A stretch of 64,000 nucleotides of DNA. Origin: Betaproteobacteria bacterium. GTDB taxonomy: Bacteria > Pseudomonadota > Gammaproteobacteria > Burkholderiales > Thiobacillaceae. The stretch covers positions 41,462 to 105,461 of the forward strand of contig JACRAU010000032.1 in NCBI GenBank assembly GCA_016234655.1. The letters are read 5' to 3'. Each line of letters starts with the position of its first letter. Position 1 is the stretch's first letter. This document shows positions 37,618 to 46,910 of the stretch, piece after piece. A model generated the notes under the pieces. The model was given only the letters and a program-made list of their open reading frames with translations. It did not search any database and was not told where the DNA came from. The position numbers and the translations under genes were made by a program.

Positions 37618-38186
37618 TTAGAGCGTGAGGTCCGCTATGGCCGGAATGGAAGGTGTCGTGAAGCAACTATCTGAGCGCGCCCTCAAGGATGAGCACGACA
37701 AGAGGATCGAAACGATGATCAAAGTTATGTCGGCGCTTTATGATAAGTCTGCCGCATACACCAATATCATCATGGCTGCGGGCTATGCCGGATTCTTTGC
37801 CGTTTGGTCAAACATGAAGGAATACATGTCGCCTACCGAAATGCGAGTGTCGGCTCTTTGCATGCTTGTGTCGCTACTGGTGTTCGTCCTGTGGGAGGTC
37901 ACAAAGATGATCCTCACGTCTAGAAATCTTCATCGCTTGCTTGAAGTCATACAGGCACCGCAAACGGAATTTGACACCAAGCTCAAGAAGCAGCAACACG
38001 ACGAAAGGGTGTTTAACATAGGCTTCTTGCGCGCGTGGAGAATTGTATTGGTCAGCGCTATCGCACCTGCGTTGTTGGCCGCAGTAACTCTGATCTACAG
38101 TTTCATCGCTCACCTATGAATCGCGCTCTAACCCGGCAGTCCACCGGACTTGCGCGAAAAGCCGTGCAGGCCGGTGACTTTTGACG
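37618..38186 (+). mobile_element. Integron-type gene cassette (no integrase nearby)
   Basis: The unit starts in a core GTTAGAG (37617-37623) and ends at the R' core of an attC site (38186). The first nine bases of the left core, GTTAGAGCG (37617-37625), are perfectly complementary to the R'' core of the attC, CGCTCTAAC (38124-38132), which is the hallmark relation of an integrated cassette. One gene fills it in the expected orientation. Composition is lower in GC than the flanking genes. No integrase is in the window, so it fits a cluster of attC sites lacking integrase (CALIN) or a cassette at a secondary site. Confidence 0.65.
37637..38119 (+). CDS. Cassette-borne membrane protein of unknown function
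   Basis: This 160-residue protein starts at ATG 37637; a GTG at 37625 is in frame. An N-terminal charged helix is followed by three or so membrane spans: AYTNIIMAAGYAGFFAVW (~30-50), a second around VSALCMLVSLLVFVLW (~70-88) and a third near IVLVSAIAPALLAAV (~135-155), with a Gln/Lys-rich soluble loop in between. I do not recognise the family. Base composition and codon choice differ from neighbours, in line with acquisition. Confidence 0.75.
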   Translation: MAGMEGVVKQLSERALKDEHDKRIETMIKVMSALYDKSAAYTNIIMAAGYAGFFAVWSNMKEYMSPTEMRVSALCMLVSLLVFVLWEVTKMILTSRNLHRLLEVIQAPQTEFDTKLKKQQHDERVFNIGFLRAWRIVLVSAIAPALLAAVTLIYSFIAHL

Positions 38187-38192
38187 TTGGAG
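38124..38192 (+). other. attC recombination site
   Basis: A ~69-bp imperfect palindrome. R'' core CTCTAAC (38126-38132) pairs with R' core GTTGGAG (38186-38192; one G-T). L'' AGTCCACCGG (38138-38147) pairs with L' CCGGTGACT (38171-38179) except for one extra C, which would be the extrahelical base that sets strand choice. Unpaired spacers CCGGC and TTTGAC lie between R and L boxes, and a variable hairpin fills the centre. These are the features of a folded integron attC; the R' last base is G rather than the usual pyrimidine. Confidence 0.65.
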
Positions 38193-38198
38193 GCCTCT

Positions 38199-38414
38199 AT
38201 GAATCGATTCATTTCCAAGCTCCTTTTTTTGTTGAAAAGCGAAAAATCCAAGCACGCCGCAGTCAATGAAGCATTTCTCGTGGGGTCAGGAGAAGAACAG
38301 CCAGAACCACCGCTTTTGGAGAAAACGCGCCTACTCATTGCGGCTCACTTTAAGTTCACTGTCACCATTCTTATTGCAATAGCGGCAGTAGTCGTTGCTT
38401 GGTACAAGAAATAG
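38199..38414 (+). CDS. Small single-span membrane protein, hypothetical
   Basis: A 71-residue protein starting at ATG 38199 with TTGGAGG seven bases upstream; that Shine-Dalgarno is itself the R' core of the attC. One C-terminal membrane helix (FTVTILIAIAAVVVAWY, ~50-67) ends in a Lys-Lys tail. The rest is short and charged. No family recognised. It would be the gene of the next cassette, although a clear attC after it was not found. Confidence 0.6.
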   Translation: MNRFISKLLFLLKSEKSKHAAVNEAFLVGSGEEQPEPPLLEKTRLLIAAHFKFTVTILIAIAAVVVAWYKK

Positions 38415-38417
38415 AAC

Positions 38418-38450
38418 TCGTAGGGCGGCTTCACGCAGCAAGCCGCCGAG
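38418..38450 (+). repeat. GTAGGGCGGC palindromic repeat, copy 1
   Basis: TCGTAGGGCGGCTTCACGCA continuing to AGCCGCCGAG: a stem GGCGGCTT / AAGCCGCC around CACGCAGC, with a GTAG foot. A nearly identical copy lies on the opposite strand at 63301-63333. Confidence 0.6.
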
Positions 38451-38576
38451 TCAGGATGAATGCCGCCTCTCCAATCCTAACAACGCCTACCGGCGCAATG
38501 CCGGGATAGACCGGGGGCGTAGCGCCTAAGCCCCTGTAAATGCGATAATTCGCGCTTTCTGATCTGCGTAAGCCTT

Positions 38577-39983
38577 ATGTCTGCCCGTACTCTTTACGAC
38601 AAGCTGTGGGATGCCCATGTGGTGCATGTGGAGCCCGACGGCACCGCCTTGCTTTATATCGACCGGCATCTGGTGCACGAGGTGACCAGCCCGCAGGCCT
38701 TCGAGGGCCTGAAGCTGGGTGGCCGCAAGGTCTGGCGCGTGGCCTCGGTGCTGGCGACGCCGGACCACAACGTGCCGACCACCGACCGGGACAAGGGCAT
38801 CGCCGACCCGGTGTCGCGCATTCAGGTCGAGACGCTGGATGCCAACTGCCGCGACTTCGGCCTGACCGAGTTCGCGATGAACGACCCACGCCAGGGCATC
38901 GTCCATGTGATCGGCCCGGAAGAGGGCTTCACCCAGCCGGGCATGACCCTGGTCTGCGGCGATTCGCACACCAGCACCCACGGCGCCTTCGCCGCGCTGG
39001 CCTTCGGCATCGGCACCTCCGAGGTCGAGCACGTGCTGGCCACCCAGTGCCTGTGGCAGAAGAAATCCAAGGCCATGCTGGTCAAGGTCGAGGGCCAATT
39101 GGGCCAGGGCGTGACCGGCAAGGACATCGTGCTGGCGGTGATCGGCCGGATCGGCACCGCCGGCGGCACCGGCTATGCCATCGAGTTCGGCGGCTCGGCC
39201 ATCCGTTCGCTGTCGATGGAAGGGCGCATGTCGATCTGCAATATGGCGATCGAGGCGGGTGCCCGCGCCGGCATGGTGGCGGCGGACGACAAGACGGTCG
39301 ACTACCTGCGCGGCCGGCCCTATGCGCCACAGGGCGCGCAGTGGGACCAGGCGGTGGCCTATTGGCGGACCCTGGTCTCCGACGACGGCGCTAAGTTCGA
39401 CGCCGTGGTCGAGATCAAGGCCGAAGACATCCTGCCGCAAGTGACCTGGGGCACCTCGCCCGAGATGGTGGTGCCGGTCGACGGCCGCGTGCCCGACCCG
39501 GCCGAGGCGCCCAATGCGGTGAAGCGGGGCGACTGGGAACGGGCGCTGCAATACATGGGGCTCAAGGCCCATACCCCGATTGCGGAAATCCCGGTGGATA
39601 AGGTGTTCATCGGCTCCTGCACCAATTCGCGCATCGAAGACCTGCGCGAGGCGGCGGCCGTGGCCAAAGGCCGCAAGGTCGCGGCCAACGTGAAGCTGGC
39701 CATGGTGGTGCCGGGCTCCGGCCTGGTGAAGGCGCAGGCCGAGGCCGAGGGCCTGGATAAGGTGTTCACGGCGGCCGGTTTCGAGTGGCGCGACCCGGGC
39801 TGCTCGATGTGCCTGGCGATGAACGCCGACCGGCTGGAGCCGGGCGAGCGCTGCGCCTCCACCTCCAACCGCAATTTCGAGGGCCGGCAGGGGCAGGGCG
39901 GCCGCACCCATCTGGTCAGCCCGGCCATGGCGGCCGCCGCCGCCGTGTTCGGCCATTTTGTCGATGTCCGTAATCTTTCGTGA
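38577..39983 (+). CDS. leuC: 3-isopropylmalate dehydratase large subunit
   Basis: Isomerises 2- to 3-isopropylmalate in leucine synthesis together with LeuD. The 468-residue protein binds a [4Fe-4S] cluster through Cys in [14 protein letters not shown] and [27 protein letters not shown] and [12 protein letters not shown] are family blocks. Length matches E. coli LeuC (466). It heads the leuC-ecn-leuD-leuB-asd run. Confidence 0.97.
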   Translation: MSARTLYDKLWDAHVVHVEPDGTALLYIDRHLVHEVTSPQAFEGLKLGGRKVWRVASVLATPDHNVPTTDRDKGIADPVSRIQVETLDANCRDFGLTEFAMNDPRQGIVHVIGPEEGFTQPGMTLVCGDSHTSTHGAFAALAFGIGTSEVEHVLATQCLWQKKSKAMLVKVEGQLGQGVTGKDIVLAVIGRIGTAGGTGYAIEFGGSAIRSLSMEGRMSICNMAIEAGARAGMVAADDKTVDYLRGRPYAPQGAQWDQAVAYWRTLVSDDGAKFDAVVEIKAEDILPQVTWGTSPEMVVPVDGRVPDPAEAPNAVKRGDWERALQYMGLKAHTPIAEIPVDKVFIGSCTNSRIEDLREAAAVAKGRKVAANVKLAMVVPGSGLVKAQAEAEGLDKVFTAAGFEWRDPGCSMCLAMNADRLEPGERCASTSNRNFEGRQGQGGRTHLVSPAMAAAAAVFGHFVDVRNLS

Positions 39984-39990
39984 GGGCTTG

Positions 39991-40155
39991 ATGATGATTC
40001 CGAAGAAATTCATCGTGTTGGGTCTGGTCAAGGTGGCCTTGCTGGCCCTGGCGGCCGGCGTGGTGTTCAGCCTCTACGGCTGCAACACTGTGCGCGGCAT
40101 CGGCCAGGATATCGAGAAGGCCGGCGAGAGCATCCAGAAGTCGAGCAACCGATGA
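39991..40155 (+). CDS. Entericidin-family small lipoprotein
   Basis: This 54-residue protein (ATG 39991; next Met at 39994 possible) has a lipoprotein signal with Cys at ~31 (SLYGC) followed by [18 protein letters not shown], the EcnA/EcnB pattern. Entericidins are small envelope lipoproteins, described as an antidote/toxin pair in Enterobacteria; here only one is present. The stop overlaps the leuD start (ATGA), an arrangement often seen between leuC and leuD in Betaproteobacteria. Confidence 0.85.
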   Translation: MMIPKKFIVLGLVKVALLALAAGVVFSLYGCNTVRGIGQDIEKAGESIQKSSNR

Positions 40156-40790
40156 AGCCGTTCGTCAAGCATGAGGGCCTGGTGGTGCCGCTCGACCGCG
40201 CCAACGTCGATACCGACGCGATCATCCCCAAGCAGTTCCTGAAGTCGATCAAGCGCACCGGCTTCGGCCCCAATGCCTTCGACGAGTGGCGCTACCTCGA
40301 CCGCGGCGAGCCGGGCATGGACAACAGCAAACGGCCGCTCAACCCGGAGTTCGTGCTGAACCAGCCGCGCTACCAGGGCGCCTCGGTGCTGTTGGCGCGG
40401 GAGAACTTCGGCTGCGGCTCCTCGCGCGAGCACGCGCCCTGGGCGCTGGAAGACTACGGCTTTCGCGCCATCATCGCGCCGAGCTACGCCGACATCTTCT
40501 ACAACAATTGCTTCAAGAACGGTTTGCTGCCCATCGTGCTGCCGGGCGAGGTGGTGGATCAGTTGTTCAAGCAGGCCGAGGCGCAAGAGGGCTATGTCCT
40601 GACCGTGGACCTGGCCGCGCAGACCGTGACCACGCCGTCCGGCGAGAGCATCCATTTCGATGTCGATGCCGAGCGCAAGCACCGTCTGCTGAACGGCCTG
40701 GACGACATCGGCATCACGCTCCAGCACGTGGAGGCGATCAAGGCTTACGAGGAGCGGCGTAAAAACGAGACGCCGTGGTTGTTTGTGTAG
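40152..40790 (+). CDS. leuD: 3-isopropylmalate dehydratase small subunit
   Basis: This 212-residue swivel-domain subunit partners LeuC. Blocks include [33 protein letters not shown] and [20 protein letters not shown]. Length is usual. The stop codon TAG (40788-40790) is also part of the GTAG foot of a REP-like element that fills the spacer before leuB. Confidence 0.97.
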   Translation: MKPFVKHEGLVVPLDRANVDTDAIIPKQFLKSIKRTGFGPNAFDEWRYLDRGEPGMDNSKRPLNPEFVLNQPRYQGASVLLARENFGCGSSREHAPWALEDYGFRAIIAPSYADIFYNNCFKNGLLPIVLPGEVVDQLFKQAEAQEGYVLTVDLAAQTVTTPSGESIHFDVDAERKHRLLNGLDDIGITLQHVEAIKAYEERRKNETPWLFV

Positions 40791-40839
40791 GAGCGGCGTC
40801 CTCGCCGCGAACGTTCGGCCCGAGGACGGGCCTCCTACA
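40786..40839 (+). repeat. REP-like palindromic element, copy C
   Basis: A 54-bp element starting TGTAGGAGCGGCGTCCTCGC and ending GGACGGGCCTCCTACA, almost identical to copy B at 29313-29368. It has the same two hairpins and complementary ends. It begins inside the leuD stop codon and occupies most of the leuD-leuB spacer. Confidence 0.85.
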
Positions 40840-40856
40840 GTGGATATGGAGAGATT

Positions 40857-41918
40857 ATGAAACTTGCAGTCTTGCCGGGTGACGGCATTGGTCCGGAGAT
40901 CGTCGCCCAGGCGGTCAAGGTGCTCGAGGTCCTGAACAAGGACGGCATGAAGATCGAGATGGAGCACGCGCCCATCGGCGGTGCCGGCTACGACGCTGCA
41001 AAAGACCCGCTGCCCGAGGCCACGCTGAAACTGGCCCGCGCGGCCGATGCCGTGTTGCTCGGCGCCGTCGGCGGCCCGCGGTACGACGCGCTCGACCGGC
41101 CGCTGCGCCCCGAGCGCGGCCTCTTGCGCATCCGCAAGGAACTCAACCTGTTCGCCAACCTGCGTCCGGCGTTGCTCTATCCCGAACTGGCTGGCGCCTC
41201 TTCACTCAAGCCCGAGGTGGTGGCTGGGTTGGACATCATGATCGTGCGCGAACTGACCGGCGACGTGTATTTCGGCCAGCCGCGCGGCATCGAAGTCCGT
41301 AACGGTGAGCGCGTCGGTTTCAACACCATGATCTACTCGGAATCCGAAGTGCGTCGAGTCGCTCATGTCGCCTTCGGCATCGCCATGAAACGCGGCAAGA
41401 AGCTGTGCTCGGTGGAAAAGGCCAATGTGCTGGAGTGCTCCGAGCTGTGGAAGGAAGTGGTGGCCGAGGTGGCCAAGGACTACCCCGAGGTCGAGCTGTC
41501 CAGCATGTACGTGGACAACGCCGCCATGCAGTTGGTGCGCAACCCTAAGCAGTTCGACGTCATCGTCACCGGCAACATCTTCGGCGACATCCTGTCCGAC
41601 CAGGCCTCCATGCTGTCGGGCTCCATCGGCATGCTGCCCTCGGCCTCGCTCGATGAGAACAACAAGGGCATGTACGAGCCGATCCACGGCTCGGCCCCGG
41701 ACATCGCCGGCAAGGACATCGCCAACCCGCTGGCGACCATCCTGTCGGTGGCGATGATGTATCGCTACACCTTCGCCGACATGGCGACCGCCGACCGTAT
41801 CGAGAATGCGGTGAAGAAGGTGATCGCCCAGGGCTATCGCACCGGCGACATCTACACCGATGGCTGCAAGAAGGTATCGTGCAGCCAGATGGGCGATGCC
41901 GTCGTGGCGGCGATGTAA
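40857..41918 (+). CDS. leuB: 3-isopropylmalate dehydrogenase
   Basis: NAD-dependent oxidation and decarboxylation of 3-isopropylmalate. The 353 residues include [18 protein letters not shown], the substrate-binding [21 protein letters not shown] region (described, Arg-rich), the Tyr/Lys catalytic region and the Asp metal site in [14 protein letters not shown], and [19 protein letters not shown] site lies just before the ATG. Part of the leucine cluster. Confidence 0.97.
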   Translation: MKLAVLPGDGIGPEIVAQAVKVLEVLNKDGMKIEMEHAPIGGAGYDAAKDPLPEATLKLARAADAVLLGAVGGPRYDALDRPLRPERGLLRIRKELNLFANLRPALLYPELAGASSLKPEVVAGLDIMIVRELTGDVYFGQPRGIEVRNGERVGFNTMIYSESEVRRVAHVAFGIAMKRGKKLCSVEKANVLECSELWKEVVAEVAKDYPEVELSSMYVDNAAMQLVRNPKQFDVIVTGNIFGDILSDQASMLSGSIGMLPSASLDENNKGMYEPIHGSAPDIAGKDIANPLATILSVAMMYRYTFADMATADRIENAVKKVIAQGYRTGDIYTDGCKKVSCSQMGDAVVAAM

Positions 41919-41948
41919 GAACAGATTAACGGATTGAGGAAGATAGTC

Positions 41949-43061
41949 ATGAAGAAGGTAGGTCTGGTCGGTTGGCGCGGCATGGTGGGCTCGGTGCTCA
42001 TGGGCCGCATGCGCGAGGAAAAGGACTTCGATCTGATCGAGCCCACGTTCTTCACCACCTCCAACCCCGGCGGCAAGGGGCCGGACATCGGCAAGGCAGT
42101 GCCGCCGCTGAAGGACGCCAACAGCATAGCCGAGCTTCAGGCGATGGACGTGATCATCACCTGCCAGGGCGGTGACTACACGAAAGAGGTGTATCCCAAG
42201 CTGATGGCCGCCGGCTGGAAGGGCTATTGGATCGACGCCGCCTCCACCCTGCGCATGAAGGACGACGCGATCATCATCCTCGATCCGGTCAACAAGAACG
42301 TCATCCAGGATGGTTTGAAGAAGGGCATCAAGACCTATGTCGGCGGCAACTGCACCGTCTCGCTGATGCTCATGGCCATCGGCGGCCTGTTCGACAAGGG
42401 CTTGATCGAGTGGATCGCCCCGCAGACCTATCAGGCCGCCTCCGGCGCCGGCGCGCGCAATATGCGCGAGCTGATTCAGCAGATGGGCGCGGTGAACACC
42501 GAGGTGAAGGGCCTGTTGGACGACCCGGCCTCGGCCATCCTGGAGATCGACAAGAAGGTCGCCGATTTCATCCGTTCCGACCGCTATCCGCTCGATGCCT
42601 GGCCGGTGCCCCTGGCCGGCTCGCTGATCCCATGGATCGACGTGCAGCTCGAATCCGGCCAGTCGAAGGAGGAGTGGAAGGCCCAGGTCGAGTGCAACAA
42701 GATCCTCGGCCGCTCGGATCAGCAGATTCCGATCGACGGCCTGTGCGTGCGCATCGGCGCCATGCGTTGCCACAGCCAGGCGCTGACCATCAAGCTGACG
42801 AAGGACGTGCCGCTGGACGATATCCACGGCATCGTCGCCGCGCATAACGACTGGGTGAAGGTGGTGCCGAACGACCGCCAGATCACCATGGAGCAGCTGA
42901 CCCCGGCCGCCGTCACCGGCACCCTGACCGTGCCGGTCGGCCGCATGCGCAAGCTGAACATGGGGCCGCAGTATCTCTCCGCCTTCACCGTCGGCGACCA
43001 GTTGCTGTGGGGCGCGGCCGAGCCGCTGCGCCGCATGCTACGCATTCTGCTCGAGGCCTGA
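41949..43061 (+). CDS. asd: Aspartate-semialdehyde dehydrogenase
   Basis: Makes aspartate semialdehyde for lysine, methionine, threonine and diaminopimelate. This 370-residue enzyme starts at ATG 41949 ([18 protein letters not shown]). The catalytic Cys135 is in [10 protein letters not shown], and [11 protein letters not shown] and [16 protein letters not shown] hold substrate-binding Arg and the catalytic His. It belongs to the proteobacterial (E. coli-type) class. Its stop overlaps the next gene by one base (TGATG). Confidence 0.97.
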   Translation: MKKVGLVGWRGMVGSVLMGRMREEKDFDLIEPTFFTTSNPGGKGPDIGKAVPPLKDANSIAELQAMDVIITCQGGDYTKEVYPKLMAAGWKGYWIDAASTLRMKDDAIIILDPVNKNVIQDGLKKGIKTYVGGNCTVSLMLMAIGGLFDKGLIEWIAPQTYQAASGAGARNMRELIQQMGAVNTEVKGLLDDPASAILEIDKKVADFIRSDRYPLDAWPVPLAGSLIPWIDVQLESGQSKEEWKAQVECNKILGRSDQQIPIDGLCVRIGAMRCHSQALTIKLTKDVPLDDIHGIVAAHNDWVKVVPNDRQITMEQLTPAAVTGTLTVPVGRMRKLNMGPQYLSAFTVGDQLLWGAAEPLRRMLRILLEA

Positions 43062-44062
43062 TGGCACATTCAATCAAGCTTGCCGTTCTCGGTGCCGACG
43101 AGCCCCTGGCCGAGGCGCTGTTCAAGGAGCTGGAAGCGCGCGACTTATCGGTCGGCGAGGTTCACGCCCTGACCCTGGGCGAGGCCGAGGCGAACACGAG
43201 TTTCAACGGCGAAGAGATTCCCTGCCAGCCGGCCAGCGGCTTCGATTGGAGCCGGGCCGATCTCGTCGTGGTCGCGACGCGTAGCCGCGCGGCCGGCCAT
43301 TTCGTCGATGCCGCCCTGGCCGCCAAGAGGCCGGTGCTGGCCGTGGGCGAGGCCTTGGCCCTGCATGCGCAGGCCACGGGGCTCGATCCGGATCATCCCG
43401 AATTGCCGGCGGGCAGACTGTGGCTTGCGCCGGATGCGGTGGCAAGCCTGATCGCCCGCGTGCTGAAACCCTTGGCCGCGAGCCTGGGGGTGACGCGGGT
43501 CGATGCCTTCGCCAACCTGGCCGTCAGCACAATGGGCCAGGCCGGCATCGACGAGCTGCGCGAGCAGGTGAGCCAGTTGTTCAGCCTGAGCGGAATCGAC
43601 AATGCGATCTTCCCCTTGCAGATCGCCTTCAACCTGATCCCGCAGGTCGGCGATATCCTGGCCGACGGCAAGACCCAGGCCGAGCAGGCCACGGGGCAAG
43701 CGCTGGGGCAATTGCTCGGCGCCAATGCGCCGGCATGCCACTTGACCATGAGTTGGGCGCCGGTGTTTTACGGCCATGGCATTGCCTTGCACCTGGCCGG
43801 CGGCGAGGGCCTGAGCATCGACAATGTGCGCACCCGTTTGCAGAACGCGCCCGGCATCGTGTTGATGGACGAGCACATGCCCGGCGGTTGCCCGACGCCG
43901 GCGACCGATGCGGCCGAGAGCGGCGATGCCTTCGTCGGCCGTTTGCGCGCCGTGGGAGCGGGCGATACTAAATGCGTGCAGTTGTGGCTTGTGGGCGACA
44001 ATGTGCGCGTGGAAGCCGCGAATCTCGCACAGATCGTGGAGCGTTTCGTTGAAAAACAATGA
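43061..44062 (+). CDS. USG-1-like Asd paralogue, probably non-catalytic
   Basis: This 333-residue protein has the semialdehyde dehydrogenase fold: NAD domain start IKLAVLGADEPLAEALFKEL and a C-terminal dimerisation domain (MSWAPVFYGHGIALHL, GGCPTPATDA). The position of the Asd catalytic Cys reads FANLAVSTMG, with no Cys, so it is unlikely to be active. Homologues named USG-1 sit next to asd or truA in many Proteobacteria; their role is not known. Translationally coupled to asd. Confidence 0.85.
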   Translation: MAHSIKLAVLGADEPLAEALFKELEARDLSVGEVHALTLGEAEANTSFNGEEIPCQPASGFDWSRADLVVVATRSRAAGHFVDAALAAKRPVLAVGEALALHAQATGLDPDHPELPAGRLWLAPDAVASLIARVLKPLAASLGVTRVDAFANLAVSTMGQAGIDELREQVSQLFSLSGIDNAIFPLQIAFNLIPQVGDILADGKTQAEQATGQALGQLLGANAPACHLTMSWAPVFYGHGIALHLAGGEGLSIDNVRTRLQNAPGIVLMDEHMPGGCPTPATDAAESGDAFVGRLRAVGAGDTKCVQLWLVGDNVRVEAANLAQIVERFVEKQ

Positions 44063-44096
44063 GCTTCGGTGCTAACTTAGGCCGGAGACTCAACTA

Positions 44097-44167
44097 ACGC
44101 CGGGAGGCCGCTTAAGCATGCGGCCACTCGTCCCGCAGTATCGGCGTATGGTCTGCATTGGCAGACC
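44097..44167 (+). promoter_or_regulatory. Structured leader upstream of fimV
   Basis: Two hairpins in the 126-bp spacer before fimV. The first is nested: outer ACGCCG (44097-44102)/CGGCGT (44142-44147), inner GGCCGC (44106-44111)/GCGGCC (44120-44125). The second is GGTCTGC (44150-44156) ATTG GCAGACC (44161-44167), ending 21 nt before the fimV ATG. They could control fimV translation or be a regulatory RNA. No U-tract follows, so a terminator is unlikely. Confidence 0.4.
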
Positions 44168-44188
44168 TGCGAGGCAGAGGACGGAGCG

Positions 44189-46909
44189 ATGCATAAAAAA
44201 TTCAAGATAGCCGGTTTGCTTGCGGTGTTACTGTCGGCATGGACGGAGGCCGACGCGGCCGGACTCGGTAGGCTGACGGTGCAGTCGGCGCTAGGCCAGC
44301 CGCTGAAGGCGGAGATCGAACTCTATTCCGTCACCCGCGACGAGCTGCCTTCGGTTAGCGCCAAGCTGGCCAGTAGCGATGCCTTCCGCCAGGCCCGGCT
44401 TGAGCGCATGGATGTGCTGAACGGTCTGCGCTTCAGCGTCGAACAGCGCCCCAACGGCCAACCCATCGTCCGCATCAGCTCCAGCGCCCCGGTCAGCGAT
44501 CCCTTCGTCGATCTGTTGATCGAATTGAACTGGGCCTCGGGTCGCCTGCTGCGCGAATACACGCTGCTGCTCGACCCGCCGGTCGAGGCCAAGCCGGCCG
44601 AACGTCCGGCCCCGTCCGCGCCGCCGGTAACGGCAACCGTGACGGAAAGCAAGCCGGCGGAACCGGCCAAGGCCTCGGCCGCCGAGCCCAAGCCAGACAA
44701 ACCTATGGCCAAGGAATACGGTCCGGTCAAGCAGGGCGAGACCCTGCGTGCCATCGCGATCCAACTCAAGACGGGCGATGCCACCACCGAACAAATGATG
44801 GTGGGCCTGTTCCAGGCCAACAAAGAGGCCTTCGCCGACGGCAACATGAATCGCCTGAAAAAGGGCGAAGTGCTCAAGGTGCCCGATTTCGAAAGTCTGA
44901 TGCTGACGGCTAGCCCGAGCCAGGCGCGCCAGACGGTGCGCGAGCAGGCGTCGGCATGGCGCGCCGGGCAGCCCAAGCTAGGCGAGGAGGTGTCGGCGGC
45001 CAAGGACAAGGCGGCCGCGACCGGCAAGATCGAGCCGAGCAAGCCCGAGGCCCAGCCGAGCGCCGCCGCGCCGGCGAAGGACGTGCTGAAGCTGTCCAAG
45101 GGCGAGCCGGCCACCGGCAGCAAGGCCGATGCCAAGACGGCCGAGCGCCTGCATGCGATGGAAGAAGACCTGGCGGCGAAGAGCCGCGCCTTGAAAGAGG
45201 CGCAAGACCGCGTTGCCCAGCTCGAAAAAACGGTCAAGGACCTGCAACGCCTGGTCGAGTTGAAAGGCCAGCAAGCCGCGGCGGTGCCCGTGCCCGAGGC
45301 CAAACCGGCCGAGCCGCCCGTCCCGGCGGTGCCGTCCGAAGCGGCCAAGCCTGTACCGCCCCCCGCGCCAGCTCCGGCCCCCGTGCCCGAGGCCAGCTTG
45401 ATCGACGAGATTCTGGCCAACCCCCTCTATATGGGCGGCGGGCTGGCAGGCGTGCTCTTGCTCGCGCTGGCGGGTATTTCGATCTCGCGTCGGCGCAAGC
45501 AGAAGGCGGCGGCCGAAGAGGTGCCTAGCGCCTTGGCCGGCGGCGACCTGTTCGGCGAGGCGAGCGCGGCGGTGGCTGGCGCCGCCACGGCTGCCGCAGC
45601 GGCAGCCGTGGCGCAGGACAGCGGCGTCTTGACCGATTTCAGCCGCTTGGGCCTGGGCGCGATCGACACCCAGGAAATCGACCCTATCGCCGAGGCCGAG
45701 GTCTATCTGGCTTATGGCAAGGAGGCGCAGGCCGAGGAGATTCTGCGCGACGCCTTGGCCAAGCACCCCGATCGCGAAGACGTGCTGCTGAAATTGCTGG
45801 AGATTTATCACGGGCGCAAGGACATTGCGACCTACGAGGCGACGGCGCGCAATCTCCAAACGGCCTTGGGCGGCAATGCCGACAATGCCTCCTGGATCAA
45901 GGCCGCCGAAATGGGGCGCGAGATCGATCCGGGCAATCCGCTCTATGTCCTGGCGGCCGCCATGGCCCAGCCGATGGAAGAGGCCATGCCCGCCGAGCCG
46001 GCCGAAGAGGCTGCGCCGGAGCCGGTCAGCATGCTCGACCTGGAAATTCCGGCCATGGAATCGCTGGAGATGCCCGCCGACTTCGAGTCTGAGCCCGCGC
46101 CCGCATCCGCGCCTGAAACAGCGGCGCCCGAGTCGCCGGCCTCGGTCTTGCCGATGGGCTTGGATTTCGAATTCTCCATGTCCTTGCCCGGCGAAACCGA
46201 GACTGCGGCCGAGCCCGAACCCGAATCGCAGGCATTGGCGGAAGAGATGCCTAGCCTCGACTTCCCGACAGAACCGATGGAGCAGGCGGAAGCCGGGGTC
46301 GATGTGATCGACACCTTGCCGGCCTTGGAAGCCGAAACCGCCGCCGAGCCGGAACCGATGGAGATGGCGCTGCCGGAAGCACCCGTGGCCATGGAAATCG
46401 AGCCAGGGTTCGAGGCGCCGGAAGCCGAGCCCGAGCCTGAGCCCGAAGAGATCGGCGCGCCGCCGGCTTCGAAATTGCCGGACCTCGATTTCGGCGGCTT
46501 GGACCTGGAATTGAGCACGCCCGCGCCGGCAACGGAAGCGGCTGCCGAGCAGGAGCTGCCCGACCTCGACATTGGCGACTTGGATTTTGCCGGCGAAGAG
46601 GCCGCTCAGCCCGCCGAGGCGGCTGCCGAGGCGGCCGAACAGCCCTTGCCCGACCTCGAACCTGGCGACCTGGACTTGGATATGGCCGAGGCCAGCGCCG
46701 CGACGGAGGAAGCCGAGATCAATATCGAGGCGCCGATCAGCGAGAGCGAAGAGGTCTTGGCCGAGGTCAACACCAAGCTCGACCTGGCCCGTGCCTATAT
46801 CGAGATGGGCGACAAGGAAGGCGCGCGCGAGATACTGGAAGAGGTGTTGAAAGAGGGTAGCAGCGAGCAGGTCGAAGAAGCCAACAAGCTCTTATCCGAG
46901 GCGGGTTGA
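44189..46909 (+). CDS. fimV: FimV/HubP-family polar hub protein
   Basis: This 906-residue inner-membrane protein has a signal peptide (to ~23), the FimV N-terminal domain (GLGRLTVQSALGQPLKAEIE), a LysM-like segment (~170-230), a coiled coil (~315-360), a membrane helix (~412-430) and a long acidic Glu/Pro/Ala-rich cytoplasmic region. It ends with the conserved FimV C-terminal TPR-like motif (KLDLARAYIEMGDKEGAREI, EANKLLSEAG). FimV/HubP organises the cell pole and type IV pilus or chemotaxis functions. The location between asd and truA is the family's usual one. Confidence 0.93.
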   Translation: MHKKFKIAGLLAVLLSAWTEADAAGLGRLTVQSALGQPLKAEIELYSVTRDELPSVSAKLASSDAFRQARLERMDVLNGLRFSVEQRPNGQPIVRISSSAPVSDPFVDLLIELNWASGRLLREYTLLLDPPVEAKPAERPAPSAPPVTATVTESKPAEPAKASAAEPKPDKPMAKEYGPVKQGETLRAIAIQLKTGDATTEQMMVGLFQANKEAFADGNMNRLKKGEVLKVPDFESLMLTASPSQARQTVREQASAWRAGQPKLGEEVSAAKDKAAATGKIEPSKPEAQPSAAAPAKDVLKLSKGEPATGSKADAKTAERLHAMEEDLAAKSRALKEAQDRVAQLEKTVKDLQRLVELKGQQAAAVPVPEAKPAEPPVPAVPSEAAKPVPPPAPAPAPVPEASLIDEILANPLYMGGGLAGVLLLALAGISISRRRKQKAAAEEVPSALAGGDLFGEASAAVAGAATAAAAAAVAQDSGVLTDFSRLGLGAIDTQEIDPIAEAEVYLAYGKEAQAEEILRDALAKHPDREDVLLKLLEIYHGRKDIATYEATARNLQTALGGNADNASWIKAAEMGREIDPGNPLYVLAAAMAQPMEEAMPAEPAEEAAPEPVSMLDLEIPAMESLEMPADFESEPAPASAPETAAPESPASVLPMGLDFEFSMSLPGETETAAEPEPESQALAEEMPSLDFPTEPMEQAEAGVDVIDTLPALEAETAAEPEPMEMALPEAPVAMEIEPGFEAPEAEPEPEPEEIGAPPASKLPDLDFGGLDLELSTPAPATEAAAEQELPDLDIGDLDFAGEEAAQPAEAAAEAAEQPLPDLEPGDLDLDMAEASAATEEAEINIEAPISESEEVLAEVNTKLDLARAYIEMGDKEGAREILEEVLKEGSSEQVEEANKLLSEAG

Positions 46910-46910
46910 T

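Noticed and set aside
37484..37623. An attC upstream of the cassette, using GCATAAC at 37485-37491 as left core
   Set aside because: No L''/L' pairing could be found next to GTTAGAG, so the left boundary may be a secondary site or attI-like core and not an attC.
38464..38530. A second attC after the small gene at 38199 (TCCTAACAACGCCTACCGGC ... GGGGGCGTAGCGCC)
   Set aside because: An L-box-like pairing ACGCC/GGCGT exists, but the right core lacks GTT and the left core does not complement the start of the second cassette. At best a decayed site.
44097..44167. Cyclic di-GMP (GEMM) riboswitch before fimV
   Set aside because: The hairpins do not carry the conserved GEMM joining sequences or tetraloop/receptor; only generic stems are seen.
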